A stretch of DNA of 64,000 nucleotides from Smallanthus sonchifolius (lineage: Eukaryota; Streptophyta; Magnoliopsida; Asterales; Asteraceae). The stretch is taken from assembly GCA_023525975.1 (NCBI GenBank), contig CM042019.1, positions 80,474,344 through 80,538,343 of the forward strand. The letters are read 5' to 3'. Position 1 is the first letter of the stretch; each line of letters opens with the position of its first letter. This document shows, piece after piece, positions 44,431 through 56,320 of this stretch. A program made the translations under genes and the position numbers. The notes under the pieces are model-generated. The model saw nothing but the letters and a program-made list of their open reading frames with translations. It was not told the DNA's origin and did not search any database.

Positions 44431-46945
44431 TGTAACATCTCTGAATTTAGTATTCATATTTCAATTCAATGTAATGCAATTTCAAATTCAATGTTCGTGC
44501 ACTGCCTTATTATTTTGTTTACCTTAAACGAAATGCCATGATTCAATACAAATTTACAAGTTTTGCTCGATTATATACATTTAAACACTATACAAGAAAC
44601 TATTTTATTCAAACTTATCAAATCTGAAAAGTCAAGGATTAAAGTTGAAAAATGTCAAGAAACCCTAGTATAGCACGGTCGTGCTTCGTCCTAGCACGGT
44701 CGCGCTTCGTCCTAGCACGGTCGCGCCAAGTGCTTTGGCACGGTCGCGCGACCTGCTTTGGAACGATCGCGCCCGGTGCCTAGGCACGGTCGTGCCATAT
44801 TTAGGCACGGCCGCGCCTGTGTAACAGCTGAAACGTAACTGCAACTTTAATCGCCCGATCGTTTGAATCCGTAACAGATATACGTTTGTTTTCCCTTAAC
44901 AATTGTATTACCACTTTTTCAAATTCTCAAAACGCCTCAGTTTCATTTCAACAATTCAAGAAAAACTCTCTCAATTCAAGAAAAACTCTCTCAAGCTTTT
45001 TCGATCAGAATTATCTCAAGCAATCCAGTCAATCGTTTCCCAAATCATCTCTGAATCATCCGAAGCCGCTGAAGCATTCGGAACCACAGCAGAAGTCGCC
45101 GGAACTTCCTCCCTACCGTTCTTTATCAATTCGCTGCTGTTCAGGGTAATTGAATCCTTTAATTCATTCATTTCAGTATCTGTATCGAAAGCCCCTATTC
45201 AATTTGGGCTTCCATTATAGAAATCGATCCGAATCAGAACTCATGCGTTATTAAGAATGATTTAATCGAACCCCTACTTAAACGCGATGTACATACAATT
45301 AGATTATACGAAAAGACTCGTAATAAACCATTAATCAAAAGCCCTAACAATTCCAACGTTTAAAATACAAGAATTTGTAAATTCGTGTCTGATTTGGAAA
45401 AGACACGGTCGCGCTAATCATCTAGCGCGGCCGTGCCTCATGTAACGCGGTCGTGCTGACTAGCAACGCGGTCGTGTCCTCCTGTCCAGACCTAGTCATG
45501 CCCTTCGGGCTAGTCTCAGTTGTGTCTAAAGATCATAGACACGACCGTGCCGGGCCAAGGCACGGTCGTGCCTGTTGATTTGTCTAGATTGTGCTCCTGT
45601 TGATCAACCCGGTCGCGCCCCGACTAGCGCGGTCGCGCCCGTGGCTTGAGCGCGATCGTGCCCTTCCGAGGCACGGTCGTGTGAGATTCAGAACTTTTAA
45701 CAGAATTTTAATTTTATATATTTTAATCAGTAAATGTTCTAGATTTTATAAAAATATATTTTCTGTATTCAAAAATGGATTAAAAGTTTAACCTTGGCAT
45801 AAATATAATTTATTTAATAGTTTATAAAAATTAAATTCATATTTACTATCTTACACTTAAATGATATTTTAAATAATTAAGTTACAAAATTTATAAATAA
45901 ATAAATAAGATAATGATTTTCTATTTAATTTTGCATTTAAATCAAAATCATTTATTCATTTATACTTAATTACAATTAATATTTACATTATTTCATAAAC
46001 TATAATTATATATTTATTCAATTATCCCATTTAAACCTAATCAAGTTGCTTCAAAAATATTTTTACTTCAAACTCTATATATTTTATTCAATACTTTTAA
46101 ATACAAATCAATAGTTTTATACAAAAATTCAACTTTCATTTAGACTTCAACTTTATGCATCTATTTGATTCAATACACATTACTCTTTAGGTTAAATTAT
46201 GCATTTCGAGGATCATAATTGCTATCTATAATCCTTGTTAGCTACACTTCCATACCAAGTGAGTATTCACAACCCCTTTTTACTCTTTTACACTTTTGGG
46301 GTGGAACATGAACTCTATACACATTACACATTTACATTTACACAAACAACACAAGTGCAAAAATCCTATCTACATACATGTGTGCAAAATTTGAGCTTTG
46401 TGCCCGAGTGCTAGGTGTGCTAACCTTTGTATGCTCTTATGTGCAATCATTAACTATACAAGCCGGCGGTTTTCAATAATAGATCTATTGAGTCTGACAA
46501 ACCCACCCATGGTGCGCGGTGATTGAAACCGACAACACAATTTTTGCATGCTAGTCACAAGGTTTGGTTGTACATGGTTACACAATAGCTGCTCCCCATA
46601 AATGCCTTATTTTATCATGTTTTGTAAAGGATTTGTTTTCAACTATATGCTATCTACATACAACTGTGTTATACTCACCAACTTTTCAGTTGACCTTATT
46701 TTATTCATGTTTCTGGCCCCAATATGTGAGATTGATTCAAGACGTGTTCAACATAGGATTTGGACTTAGCAATTTAAATCAAGAATTTTATGAATTGTTC
46801 TATGCTTTTGTTTGAATTTGGTTTTGTACTTTGATTATTTGTAATGGAAATTTAACTTTAATATATTTCAATTTAGTCAACCATGTGCTATGAACAGTCT
46901 TACATGTCCCGCCCCGATGATTCCGCCATCGGTCGGGGTGTGACA
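44431..46945 (+). repeat. Solo1: solo LTR of a Gyp3-related family (2,515 bp)
   Basis: Starts TGTAACATCTCTGAATTTAG and ends GGGGTGTGACA, with TAATT before (44426-44430) and CAATT after (46946-46950), a 5-base duplication with one mutated base. The intact 3' LTR of Gyp3 reads CAATTCGTG at this point, so the insertion is certain. There is no internal sequence, as left by recombination between two LTRs. It is clearly diverged from Gyp3 LTRs. Short open frames within (44886-45220, 46564-46815) are chance. Confidence 0.92.
45404..45722 (+). promoter_or_regulatory. Solo1 CG array and TATA candidate
   Basis: About a dozen CACGGTCGTGCC or GCGGTCGCGCC-type sites occupy 45404-45682. A TTATATATTTTAA stretch near 45714 follows about 32 bases later and could be the TATA box. 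Function is inferred. Confidence 0.5.
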
Positions 46946-46964
46946 CAATTCGTGTCTGTTTTGG

Positions 46965-47250
46965 AAGAGACACGGTCGCGCTAATCATCTAGCGCGGTCG
47001 TGCCTCAAGGACACGGTCGTGTCGACTATCAGCGCGGTCGTGTCCTCCTGTCCAGACCCAATCATGCCCTTTGGCTAATCTCAGTCGTGTCTTAGAATCA
47101 TAGACACGATCATGCCTGGCCAAGGCATGGTCGTGCCTAATGATTTAGTTAGTTAAGCCTCTGTTTGATCAACACGGTCGCGCCCTGACTAGCATGGTCG
47201 CGCCCGTGGTTCGAGCACGATCGTACCCTTCCCAGGCACGGTCAGGTGTG
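46965..47250. repeat. Second CG array in the Gyp3 5' LTR
   Basis: Repeated ACACGGTCGTG, GCGCGGTCGTG and CACGGTCGCGCC sites, matching 54760-55045 in the 3' LTR but with different unit number and order. One 3' LTR segment (GGCACGGCCGTGCC and neighbour) is missing here, and a CGACTATCAGCGCGG segment is extra. Confidence 0.8.
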
Positions 47251-48530
47251 AGTTAAATTCTTGGCAGAATTATAAATTTTATATATTTTTCAAACAATAA
47301 ATATTCTGATTAAATTACAAAATAAAAATAGTTGATTTTTATAAAATTGCATTTAATCCTATTTAGAAAGAACAAATATTTAATAAATAGAAAAATAGTT
47401 ATTTAAAGTTTAAAAAAATTAAATTTATAATTATTGCTAAACCTTTCAGTTAAAAAGTATTTAAATGATTAAGTTACATTTTATAAATAAATAAATAAAA
47501 TAATGATTATTTATTTACTTTATGTTTAAACAAAGACATTTATTTATTTACACTTAACTTCATTTAACACTTACAATATTTTCATAAACAATAATTATTT
47601 ACATTACTTATTTAATTATTCAAACTCAAACCTTAATCAAAATATTCTAAAAATATTCTTTCAAACTTTATGTATTTTTACTTCCAATTACAAATCAATG
47701 ACTTTTTACACAAGTCCAAATGCAACTTTAGACTTAAACTTTGGTGCACACTATTAATACCATATACCTTACACTTTAGGTTAACTTGTGCATTTCAAGG
47801 ATCTTTATTCTATCTAGTATCTTTGTTAGCTACTCCTTCAAACCAAGTGAGTATTTCATAACCCCTTTTACTCTCTTACACTTTTGGGGTGAAACATGAA
47901 CAATATACAAATTACATGTTTACATTTACACAAACAACACAAGTACAAATCCTATTTACATTCATGTGTACAAATTTGAGCTTTATGCCCGAGTGCTTTG
48001 TGTGCTAACTTTTGTATGCTATTATGTGCAATCATTAACTATTCAAGCCGACGCTTTTCAATGATAGATCTAATGAGTCTGACTAACCCACCCAGATTGG
48101 GGTGATTGATACCGACAACACAATTTGCATGCTAGTTACAAAGGTTTGATTGTACTTGGTTACACAATAGCTGCTCCCCATAAATGTCTTATTTATCATG
48201 TTATGTAAGGATTTGTTTTACAACTATATGCTATCTATATACAAACCGGTGTCATACTCACCAACTTTTTTAGGTGACTTTATTTTATTCATGTTTCAGG
48301 TCCTAATATGTGAGATTGATCAAGATGTGATACATATAGGCTTGGACTTAGTTAAAATAAATAAATAACTTATGCATTGAAATTATGTTTCTTTTCTTGG
48401 ATTTGGTTTTGTTTGAATGATTGTAACGGAATTTGAAGTTTAATATATTTCAATTTAGTCAACCTTGTGCTTATGAACAGTCTACATGTCCCGCCCCAAT
48501 GATTCCGCCATCGGTCGGGGTGTGACAGAT

Positions 48531-48543
48531 TGGTATCGGAGCC
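48531..48543 (+). other. Gyp3 primer-binding site (tRNA-Met type)
   Basis: TGGTATCGGAGCC, one base off the TGGTATCAGAGCC consensus, three bases after the LTR end at 48527. Confidence 0.85.
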
Positions 48544-49265
48544 TTGGTTTTAGGGAATTAGGTTATTAGACACCTTGACCTAGACTATAACTTTAGGACA
48601 CCTACTTATGCTATGTTTCATGATTACATGTTATATGCTACATGCTATATGTTATATGTTATGTGTTACATGCTATGTGCTACATGCTTACTATGATTAG
48701 TTATTATTTTATTTGATGACTTAATTGTAAAAAAAAATAAAAAAATCCATGACTTATTAGTATATACTTAAATGATAAATTAAATAAACAATATCCTTTC
48801 CTATATCCTAAAACCTCATAATATTCGTATCTTCTTCTCTATCTTTACCTTTCTAAGCATGTGGAAACTTCATGAAGCTAAATTCATAAAAATTTCTTTA
48901 TTTCCTCGTTAAGGTTTTTAAACTTTGTTAATTATTTGAGGATACGTGCAATCTGGAAGAGTGACACCTGTATTTTGGATTTTCTGTCTAGGAAAGTATT
49001 TCGCATAAATCCCAATCAACCGAGGGACCCGTATGCTTTCCTGGGAATTCCCGAGATAAGTGTTTACTTATAGGCTAAAGCATGTCTCCTTGAAAATTAT
49101 ATAAGTTTAATTAACCTTAATGTGTCATAGTATTCGAGTGATTATATCACTATTTGAGTACAATCCAAACTATGATTATCTATTTATTTTGTTATCTTAT
49201 TCTAATAAATCCAAACAATTCTCATAAGTTCTTACATCTTTTCTTGTCTTGTGAAAATCTGTAGA
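48544..49265 (+). other. Gyp3 untranslated leader
   Basis: About 720 bases between primer site and gag with no coding resemblance. A run of TGCTACATGTTATATG-like short repeats lies at 48620-48700. Confidence 0.7.
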
Positions 49266-50735
49266 ATGCCTCCTCGTCGTGCTCCCGCGGCCAACACCAA
49301 TACCAACATTGCTGCTATTCTTGCACAAGTCGTGACACAACTCACTCAAGCTAATAGTGCCACCAATGGAAACAATGGTGGAAATGGTAGTAATAGTGGT
49401 AATGCTGGTAATGGTGGAAATGGTGGTAACAACCCATCTCAATGCACCTTCAAGCATTTCAACTCGTGTAATCCCCTCAAGTTCTATGGTACCGAAGGAG
49501 CTACCGGACTCCTTCAATGGTTTGAAAGCATTGAGAATACCTTTCTCAATAGTGACTGCCCCGACAACCTTCGCGTTCGTCATGCCACAAGTGTCCTACA
49601 AAAACAGGCACTCACGTGGTGGAATGGGGAGAAGCGAAATCGAGGTGTGGATGTGGCAATGGCCTTACCTTGGGATGAGATTAAAAGGCTAATGACCGAG
49701 GAATTCTGTCCTCGAAATGAAGTGAAGAAACTTGAAGCTGAGTTTTGGGATCTTGCCCAAGATAGTGGTGAAAGCTTGGCATATACAACTCGGTTCCATG
49801 AGTTGAGTCTTCTTGTGCCCCATATGGTCACTCCCTTGTCCCGCTGCATTGAAAAGTATATTGGGGGACTACCTAGGCAAATTCAAGATACTGTCCTAGG
49901 AAGGAATCCCGCAACACTTGAAGATATCATCCGTTTGTCCGCTACCTTAACCGATAATCATGTGAAGGCGGGGACTCTTACTAAAAAGGGCACCAAGAAA
50001 GTTTCTGACACTATAACCCCTCCTACCCACAACAAAGAAGCCATACCTGAGCCCTCCCGGCACAATAAGAAGAGAAAGGCTAGAAATTTTGTTGAGGTCA
50101 CTCCTGCTATACCTGTTAACCAAGCTGCACCTATGGTTCAAGCACCGGCCAAAAAGCCATATGTTGGGATCTACCCTCTTTGTGCCACATGCAACTATCA
50201 TCATCCCCAAAACCTCCCATGTCGCCTTTGCACTCATTGTGGGAAATATGGCCATACGGTCAATGTTTGTAGGGCCAAGGCTCTTCAAGTGGCTAATCAA
50301 GGTGTACCCGCTATTGCAAATGGGCGAGCATGTTATGAGTGTGGCAACCTGAACCATTTCCGTGATCAATGCCCAAAGTTAGTCAATGCTAGACAAGGTG
50401 GAGCTCGTGGGTGTGCTTTCAACATAAACGCCAATGAAGCTCAAGCTAACAATGACGTGGTCAATGGTACGTTTCTTGTTAATAGTCAATATGCCTCCAT
50501 TTTATTCGATACCGGTGCCGATAAAAGTTTTGTGTCACTTAATTTTGAACCTTTACTTGCAAAGACACGATCCCTTTTAGAGAAAACATTTACCGTTAAA
50601 GTAGCAAATGGTGACTCTCTTACAATTGAATCCATTATCTATGATTGCTCTTTAAAACTTAATGATCATACATTCCCAATCAACCTTGTTCCAATGCCAC
50701 TAGGAAGCTTTGATATCATCATAGGCATGGATTAG
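49266..50735 (+). CDS. gag-pro: Gyp3 Gag-protease (open frame up to a nonsense codon)
   Basis: The start ATG at 49266 gives MPPRRAPAANTNTN, the typical chromovirus Gag opening; the open frame reaches a few codons further up without an ATG. Domains: Gly/Asn-rich segment (about residues 35-60), capsid (residues 65-215, with LQWFESIENTF, QALTWWNGEKR and EFCPRNEVKKLE), CCHC knuckles CTHCGKYGHTVNVC (50229-50270) and CYECGNLNHFRDQC (about 50332-50373), then aspartic protease with DTGA at 50508-50519. It stops at TAG 50733 in IIGMD, where family members have Trp, so this is a mutation within the polyprotein and not a natural end. It is the longest intact frame in the window. Gag packages RNA and the protease matures the particle. 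Confidence 0.88.
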   Translation: MPPRRAPAANTNTNIAAILAQVVTQLTQANSATNGNNGGNGSNSGNAGNGGNGGNNPSQCTFKHFNSCNPLKFYGTEGATGLLQWFESIENTFLNSDCPDNLRVRHATSVLQKQALTWWNGEKRNRGVDVAMALPWDEIKRLMTEEFCPRNEVKKLEAEFWDLAQDSGESLAYTTRFHELSLLVPHMVTPLSRCIEKYIGGLPRQIQDTVLGRNPATLEDIIRLSATLTDNHVKAGTLTKKGTKKVSDTITPPTHNKEAIPEPSRHNKKRKARNFVEVTPAIPVNQAAPMVQAPAKKPYVGIYPLCATCNYHHPQNLPCRLCTHCGKYGHTVNVCRAKALQVANQGVPAIANGRACYECGNLNHFRDQCPKLVNARQGGARGCAFNINANEAQANNDVVNGTFLVNSQYASILFDTGADKSFVSLNFEPLLAKTRSLLEKTFTVKVANGDSLTIESIIYDCSLKLNDHTFPINLVPMPLGSFDIIIGMD

Positions 50736-53700
50736 CTATCAAATCATCATGCCGAAGTTATTTGTTTCAAGAAGTGCATCCGAATACCCCTACCATCAGG
50801 AGAAACGTTAAGAGTCCTTGGTGAAAAGCCTTGCAAAGGACTTAAGTTAATGTCGTGCACTACTGCTCAAAAGTAATTACGAAAGAAGTACGTCGCTTTC
50901 TTAGCTCATATTGTTCAAAAGGATGTCAAAGAGAAGACTATACAAGACATTCCTATCATTTGGGATTTTCCCGAAGTATTTCCCGAAGATTTATCCAGAC
51001 TTCCACCCGTTCGACAAGTAGAATTTCGCATTGATCTTGTGCCCGGAGCTAATCCCGTGGCTAGAGCTCCTTACCGTCTTGCACATTCTGAAATGCAAGA
51101 ACTTGCAAGTCAACTTCATGAGCTCTCCGACAAGGGATTCATTCGTCCAAATCATTCACCGTGGGGTGCACCCGTCTTATTCGTCAAAAAGAAGGATGGA
51201 TCATTTCGCATGTGTATTGACTATCGCGAACTCAACAAGCTTACTATCAAAAACCATTATCCTTTGCCTAGAATTGATGACCTCTTTGATCAACTTCAAG
51301 GTTCTACTTGCTTCTCAAAGATTGATCTTCGATCTGGTTATCACCAACTCTGTGTGCAAGAAGACGATATTCCAAAGACTGCCTTCCGAACAAGGTATGG
51401 TCATTACGAGTTCATGGTTATGCCTTTTGGGCTAACCAATGCACCCACAGTTTTCATGGACCTCATGAATCGTGTGTGCAAACCGTACCTTGATAAGTTC
51501 GTGATCGTTTTCATCAATGACATCTTAATTTATTCCAAGACTAAAGCCGATCATGAGCAACATCTTACATTGGTGTTGGATCTCTTGAAGAAAGAACAAC
51601 TATATGCCAAATTCTCCAAATGTGAATTTTGGTTAAAAGAAGTTCAATTTCTTGGTCATATCGTCAATGACAAGGGTATTCATGTTGACCCTGCTAAGAT
51701 CGAAACGGTTAAGAATTGGAATGCCCCGAAGACTCCCACTGAAGTTCGTTCATTTCTTGGTCTTGAGGGATATTAGCGTCGTTTCATCTTAAACTTCTCA
51801 AAGATTGCTGTCCCTCTCACCGCTTTGACCCACAAGGGTAAAACTTATGAATGGGGACCAAAACAAGAAGAAGCATTCCAAACCCTTAAGCAAAAGTTGT
51901 GCAATGCTCCCATTTTGACTCTCCCTGATGGGAATGATGATCTAGTTTTCTACTGTGATGCTTCTAACCAAGGTCTCGGTTGTGTCCTCATGCAACGAGG
52001 CAAAGTAATCGCTTATGCATCAAGGCAACTTAAGATTCATGAGAAGAATTATACGACGCATGATCTCGAGTTGGGTGCCGTTGTATTCGCATTGAAGATT
52101 TGGAGACATTATCTCTATGGCATAAAATGTGTGGTGTTCACCGACCACAAAAGTCTTCAACATATCTTCAACCAAAAAGAACTCAATATGAGGCAACGAC
52201 GTTGGGTTGAACTCCTTAACGACTATGACTGCGAGATTCGTTACCATCCCGGCAAGGCGAATGTTGTAGCCGACGCTTTGAGTCGAAAGGACCATGTTAT
52301 GCTTCATTGTGCCCGAATTCAAACCGATATTAAAATCCGCATCTTAGAAGCTCAACACGTCTCAGTCACCGAGGGTAACATGTACGAGGAAATGTCGTGT
52401 GGTGTTGAACTTCTGTTTGAATCAAAACCCAATGGCTTACTTTATTACTTGAACCGTATTTGGATTCCCGATCGCGATGATCTCCGTACATTTCTCATGA
52501 ACGAGGCTCACAAGACTCGTTATTCTATTTATCCTGGTGCGGATAAAATGTACCAAGATCTTCGCCAACAATATTGGTGGCCCGGTATGAAAAAGGACAT
52601 TGCTCATTATGTTGCCAAATGTCTAACGTGTTCCAAAGTCAAAGCCGAACACCAACGTCCTTCCGGATTACTTGAACAACCGGAAATTCTCGTGTGGAAA
52701 TGGGAGAACTTAGCCATGGATTTTATTACCAAACTCCCTCGCACCTCGAGTGGTTATGATAGCATTTGGGTAATCATTGATCATCTCACCAAATCTGCTC
52801 ATTTCTTTCCTATCCGTGAAGACTATCGGGTTGAGAAACTAGCCCGAATTTACATTGATGAAATTGTGAGCCGTCATGGTGTTCCCCTGAACATAATATC
52901 TGATTGAGATGCCCGGTTCATTTCTCGATTTTGGCAATCTCTCCAAACCGCTCTTGGCACACGATTGGATTTGAGCACGGCTTACCATCCCCAAACTGAT
53001 GGTCAAACCGAGAGAACAATCCAAACACTTGAAGACATGCTTAGAGACTGCGTAATCGATTTTGGTGGCAATTGGGATTCACATTTATCCCTCATCGAGT
53101 TCTCTTACAATAATAGCTACCACACAAGTATCAACATGGCTCCATTCGAAGCTCTTTATGGTCGCAAGTGTCGTTCTCCTATCTGTTGGAACGAGATTGG
53201 TGAAGCACAAATCACCGGTCCCGAGCTAATTCAAGAAACATCCGACAAAATCATTCAAATCCCTGACAACATCCGAATAGGGAGAAGTCGGCAAAAGAGT
53301 TATGCCGACAAACGTCGAAAACCCTTGGAATTCCAAGTCGGTGACCTTGTTCTTCTTAAGGTGTCCCCGTGGAAGGGCGTGGTCCGTTTTGTAAAGAAAG
53401 GCAAGTTAGCCCCTCACTATGTTGGTCCATTCAAAATCCTTAAAAGAATTGTGAAAGTGGCTTACAAACTCGAGTTACCTCCCTCTCTTGGCAATGTGCA
53501 TCCTACAGTTCATGTATCAAATCTGAAGAAATGTCTCGCCGATGAGAATCTCCATATACCGCTTGATGACGTGCACATTGATGAAACGATGCACTTCGTT
53601 GAGAAACCGGTAGAAATTATGGATCGTGAAATCAAGCAACTCAAGCGAAGTCGTATTCCTATTGTTAAATTTCGTTGGGAGTCTAAGCGTGGTCCTGAAT

Positions 53701-53777
53701 TCACTTGGGAACGAGAGGACCAAATGAAGATCAAGTACCCCCATCTTTTTACTGATGCCGTAGCTTCCTCTAACTAA
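50736..53777 (+). pseudogene. pol: Gyp3 pol: RT with changed active site, RNase H, integrase, chromodomain-like tail
   Basis: Protease end and linker 50736-51030, with a stop near 50875. RT spans 51039-51776 (FRMCIDYRELNK, MVMPFGLTNAP). The active-site motif reads VFINDILIYSK: the first aspartate of FIDD is Asn at 51516-51518. A TAG at 51774 interrupts YRRF. RNase H follows (FYCDASNQGLGCVLM, DALSRK). The integrase zinc domain has YPGAD where His is expected (HPGAD) and KCLTCSKVK. The core has MDFITKLP, IISD, a TGA at 52905 in place of Arg, and QTDGQTERTIQ. The tail EIMDREIK...ESKRGPEFTWEREDQMK...YPHLF ends at 53777. Confidence 0.9.
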
Positions 53778-53800
53778 ATTTCGGGACGAAATTCCCTCAA

Positions 53801-53811
53801 CATGGGGAGAC
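53801..53811 (+). other. Gyp3 polypurine tract
   Basis: CATGGGGAGAC lies directly before the 3' LTR and downstream of the conserved TTTCGGGACGAAATT phrase typical of this gypsy branch. Confidence 0.75.
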
Positions 53812-56320
53812 TGTAACATTTCTGATTTTTAGTATCGGTATTTCAATTCAATGTAATACAATTAAAACTCAATTCGAATGCACTGTTTTATTCCTTTACG
53901 TACCATCAATTTAATACTATATTTCAATGCAAATCCGCAAATTTACTCGGTTTTATCCTATTAAACAATACATAAGTATCTAATTATACAAATATGGCAA
54001 AAGACTAAAGTTACAATGTCTGATGTTGAAAAGTAGCAAGAAACCCTAATAGGCACGGTCGTGCCTCGTTCTGGCACGGTCGCTCCGAGTGCTTTGGCAC
54101 GGTCGCGCGACCTGCTGTGGAACGATCGCGCTTGGTGCCTTAGACCGGTCGCGCCTAGTACTAGTTGAAACGTAAATACAGTTTTAATCACCCGATCGTT
54201 GAGTTCCGTAACCGATTTACACTTCATTACCATTAACGAAAGCAATGACATTTCCAATTACAACAAACTTCTCAGATTAATTCAATTAATCTCAAAAATT
54301 CTCTCAAGCATTTCAAAGAAAACACAAAACCTCCTTACGACCTGAATTCTCTCAATCAAGCAACAGAGTCACGCTACTCGATTCTCCCTAAAGCTCCATG
54401 ACTCTCTAGTTTAGCCGGAATCGCAGCAGAAGACGCCGGAAGCCACCCTCGTCGTCGCCGAAACTCAATTCTATCGAACGCTATCCATCCATCGTCCTTC
54501 CAGGTAATTGAAATCTTGTTCTCAATATATTTAGTCGCTATATCAAAAGCCCCATATCAATTTGGGCTTACAATTTAGAAATCACCCTGAACCCGAAACC
54601 ATATTTTATAAAAAAATGGTTTAACCGATTTCGACCCAGAACATGTTGTTAATACAATTAAAACATCCAAACATACTCGTAACATCACAATGAAAAAAAG
54701 CCCTATGATTTCAAACACTAACAATGTAAGAATCAGTCAATTCGTGTCTGTTTTGGAAGAGACACGGTCGCGCTAATCATCTAGCACGGTCGTGCCTCAA
54801 GAGACGCGGTCGTGTCCTCCTGTCCAGACGCAATCATGCCCTTTGGCTAATCTCAGTCGTGTCTTAGAATCATAGACACGATCGTGCCTGGCTAAGGCAC
54901 GGCCGTGCCTGGCCAAGGCACTTCCGTGCCTAAAGATTTAGTTAGTTAAGCCTCTGTTTGATCAACACGGTCGCGCCCTGACTAGCATGGCCGCGCCCGT
55001 GGTTCGAGCACGATCATACCCTTCCCAGGCACGGTCGTGTGTGAGTTAAATTCTTGGCAGAATTATAAATTTTATATCTTTTTCAAACAATAAATATTCT
55101 GATTAAATGACAAAATAAAAATAGTTGATTTTTATAAAATTGCATTTAATCCTATTTAGAAAGAACAAATATTTAATAAATAGAAAAATAGTTGTTTAAA
55201 GTTTATAAAAATTAAATTTACAATTATTGCTAAACCTTTCATTTAAAAAGTATTTAAATGATTAAGTTACATTTTATAAATAAATATGTAAAATAATGAT
55301 TATTTATTTACTTTATGTTTAAACAAAGACATTTATTTATTTACATTTAACTTCATTTAACACTTACAATATTTTCATAAACAATAATTATTTACATTAC
55401 TTATTTAATTATTCAAACTCAAACCTTAATCAAAATATTCTAAAAATATTCTTTCAAACTTTATATATTTTTACTTCCAATTACAAATCAATGACTTTTT
55501 ACGCAAGTCCAAATGCAACTTTAGACTTAAACTTTGGTGCACACTATTAATACCATATACATTACACTTTAGGTTAACTTGTGCATTTCAAGGATCTTTA
55601 TTCTATCTAGTATCTTTGTTAGCTACGCCTTCAAACCAAGTGAGTATTTCATATCCCCTTTTACTCTCTTACACTTTTGGGGTGAAACATGAAGTATATA
55701 CAAATTACATGTTTACATTTACACAAACAACACAAGTACAAATCCTATTTACATTCATGTGTACAAATTTGAGCTTTATGCCCGAGTGTTATGTGTGCTA
55801 ATTTTTGTATGTTATTATGTGCAATCATTAACTATTCAAGCCGACGGTTTTCAATGATAGATCTATTGAGTCTGACAAACCCACCCAGATTGGGGTGATT
55901 GATACCGACAACACAATTTGCATGCTAGTTACAAAGGTTTGATTGTACTTGGTTACACAATAGCTGCTCCCCATAAATGCCTTATTTATAATGTTATGTA
56001 AGGATTTGTTTTACAACTATATGCTATCTATATACAAACCTGTGTTATACTCACCAACTTTTTTAGTTGACTTTATTTTATTCATGTTTCAGGTCCTAAT
56101 ATGTGAGATTGATCAAGATGTGCTACATATAGGCTTGGACTTAGTTAAAATAAATAAAGAACTTATGCATTTAAATTATGTTTCTTTTCTTGGATTTGGT
56201 TTTGTTTGAATGATTGTAATGGAATTTGAAGTTTAATATATTTTCAATTTAGTCAACCTTGTGCTTATGAACAGTCTACATGTCCCGCCCGATAATTGCG
56301 CCATCGGTCGGGGTGTGACA
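53812..56320 (+). repeat. Gyp3 3' LTR (2,509 bp)
   Basis: Starts TGTAACATTTCTGATTTTTAG and ends GGGGTGTGACA before the CACAT duplication. It carries CG arrays at 54052-54155 and 54760-55045. A TATAAATT candidate near 55064 lies about 23 bases after the second array. It shows high similarity to the 5' copy outside the arrays. Open frames inside (for example 55616-55801, 55991-56209) have no family resemblance. Confidence 0.92.

Larger units (their letters stand above)
43480..48527 (+). repeat. Gyp3 5' LTR, interrupted by Solo1
   Basis: Starts TGTAACATTTCTAATTTTTAG and ends GGGGTGTGACA before the primer site. Removing Solo1 and one TSD copy (2,520 bases) leaves about 2,528 bases, close to the 2,509-base 3' LTR. 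The first CG array is at 43720-43850 and the second at 46965-47250. Confidence 0.9.
43480..56320 (+). mobile_element. Gyp3: complete chromovirus-like Ty3/gypsy retrotransposon (12.8 kb with Solo1)
   Basis: Complete plus-strand element: 5' LTR (43480-48527, swollen by Solo1), primer site, leader, gag-protease, RT-RNase H-integrase with chromodomain-like tail, polypurine tract and 3' LTR (53812-56320). It is flanked by CACAT duplications inside the CopC LTR. The order PR-RT-RH-IN is diagnostic of Ty3/gypsy, and the CCHC pair and C-terminal tail fit the chromovirus branch. It is inactive: nonsense codons in pol and a changed RT active site. Confidence 0.93.

Noticed and set aside
46564..46815. 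Open frames within Solo1 and Gyp3 LTRs (also 44886-45220, 55991-56209)
   Set aside because: They are not shared in frame between LTR copies, have no domain resemblance and lie in AT-rich LTR sequence. They are likely chance.
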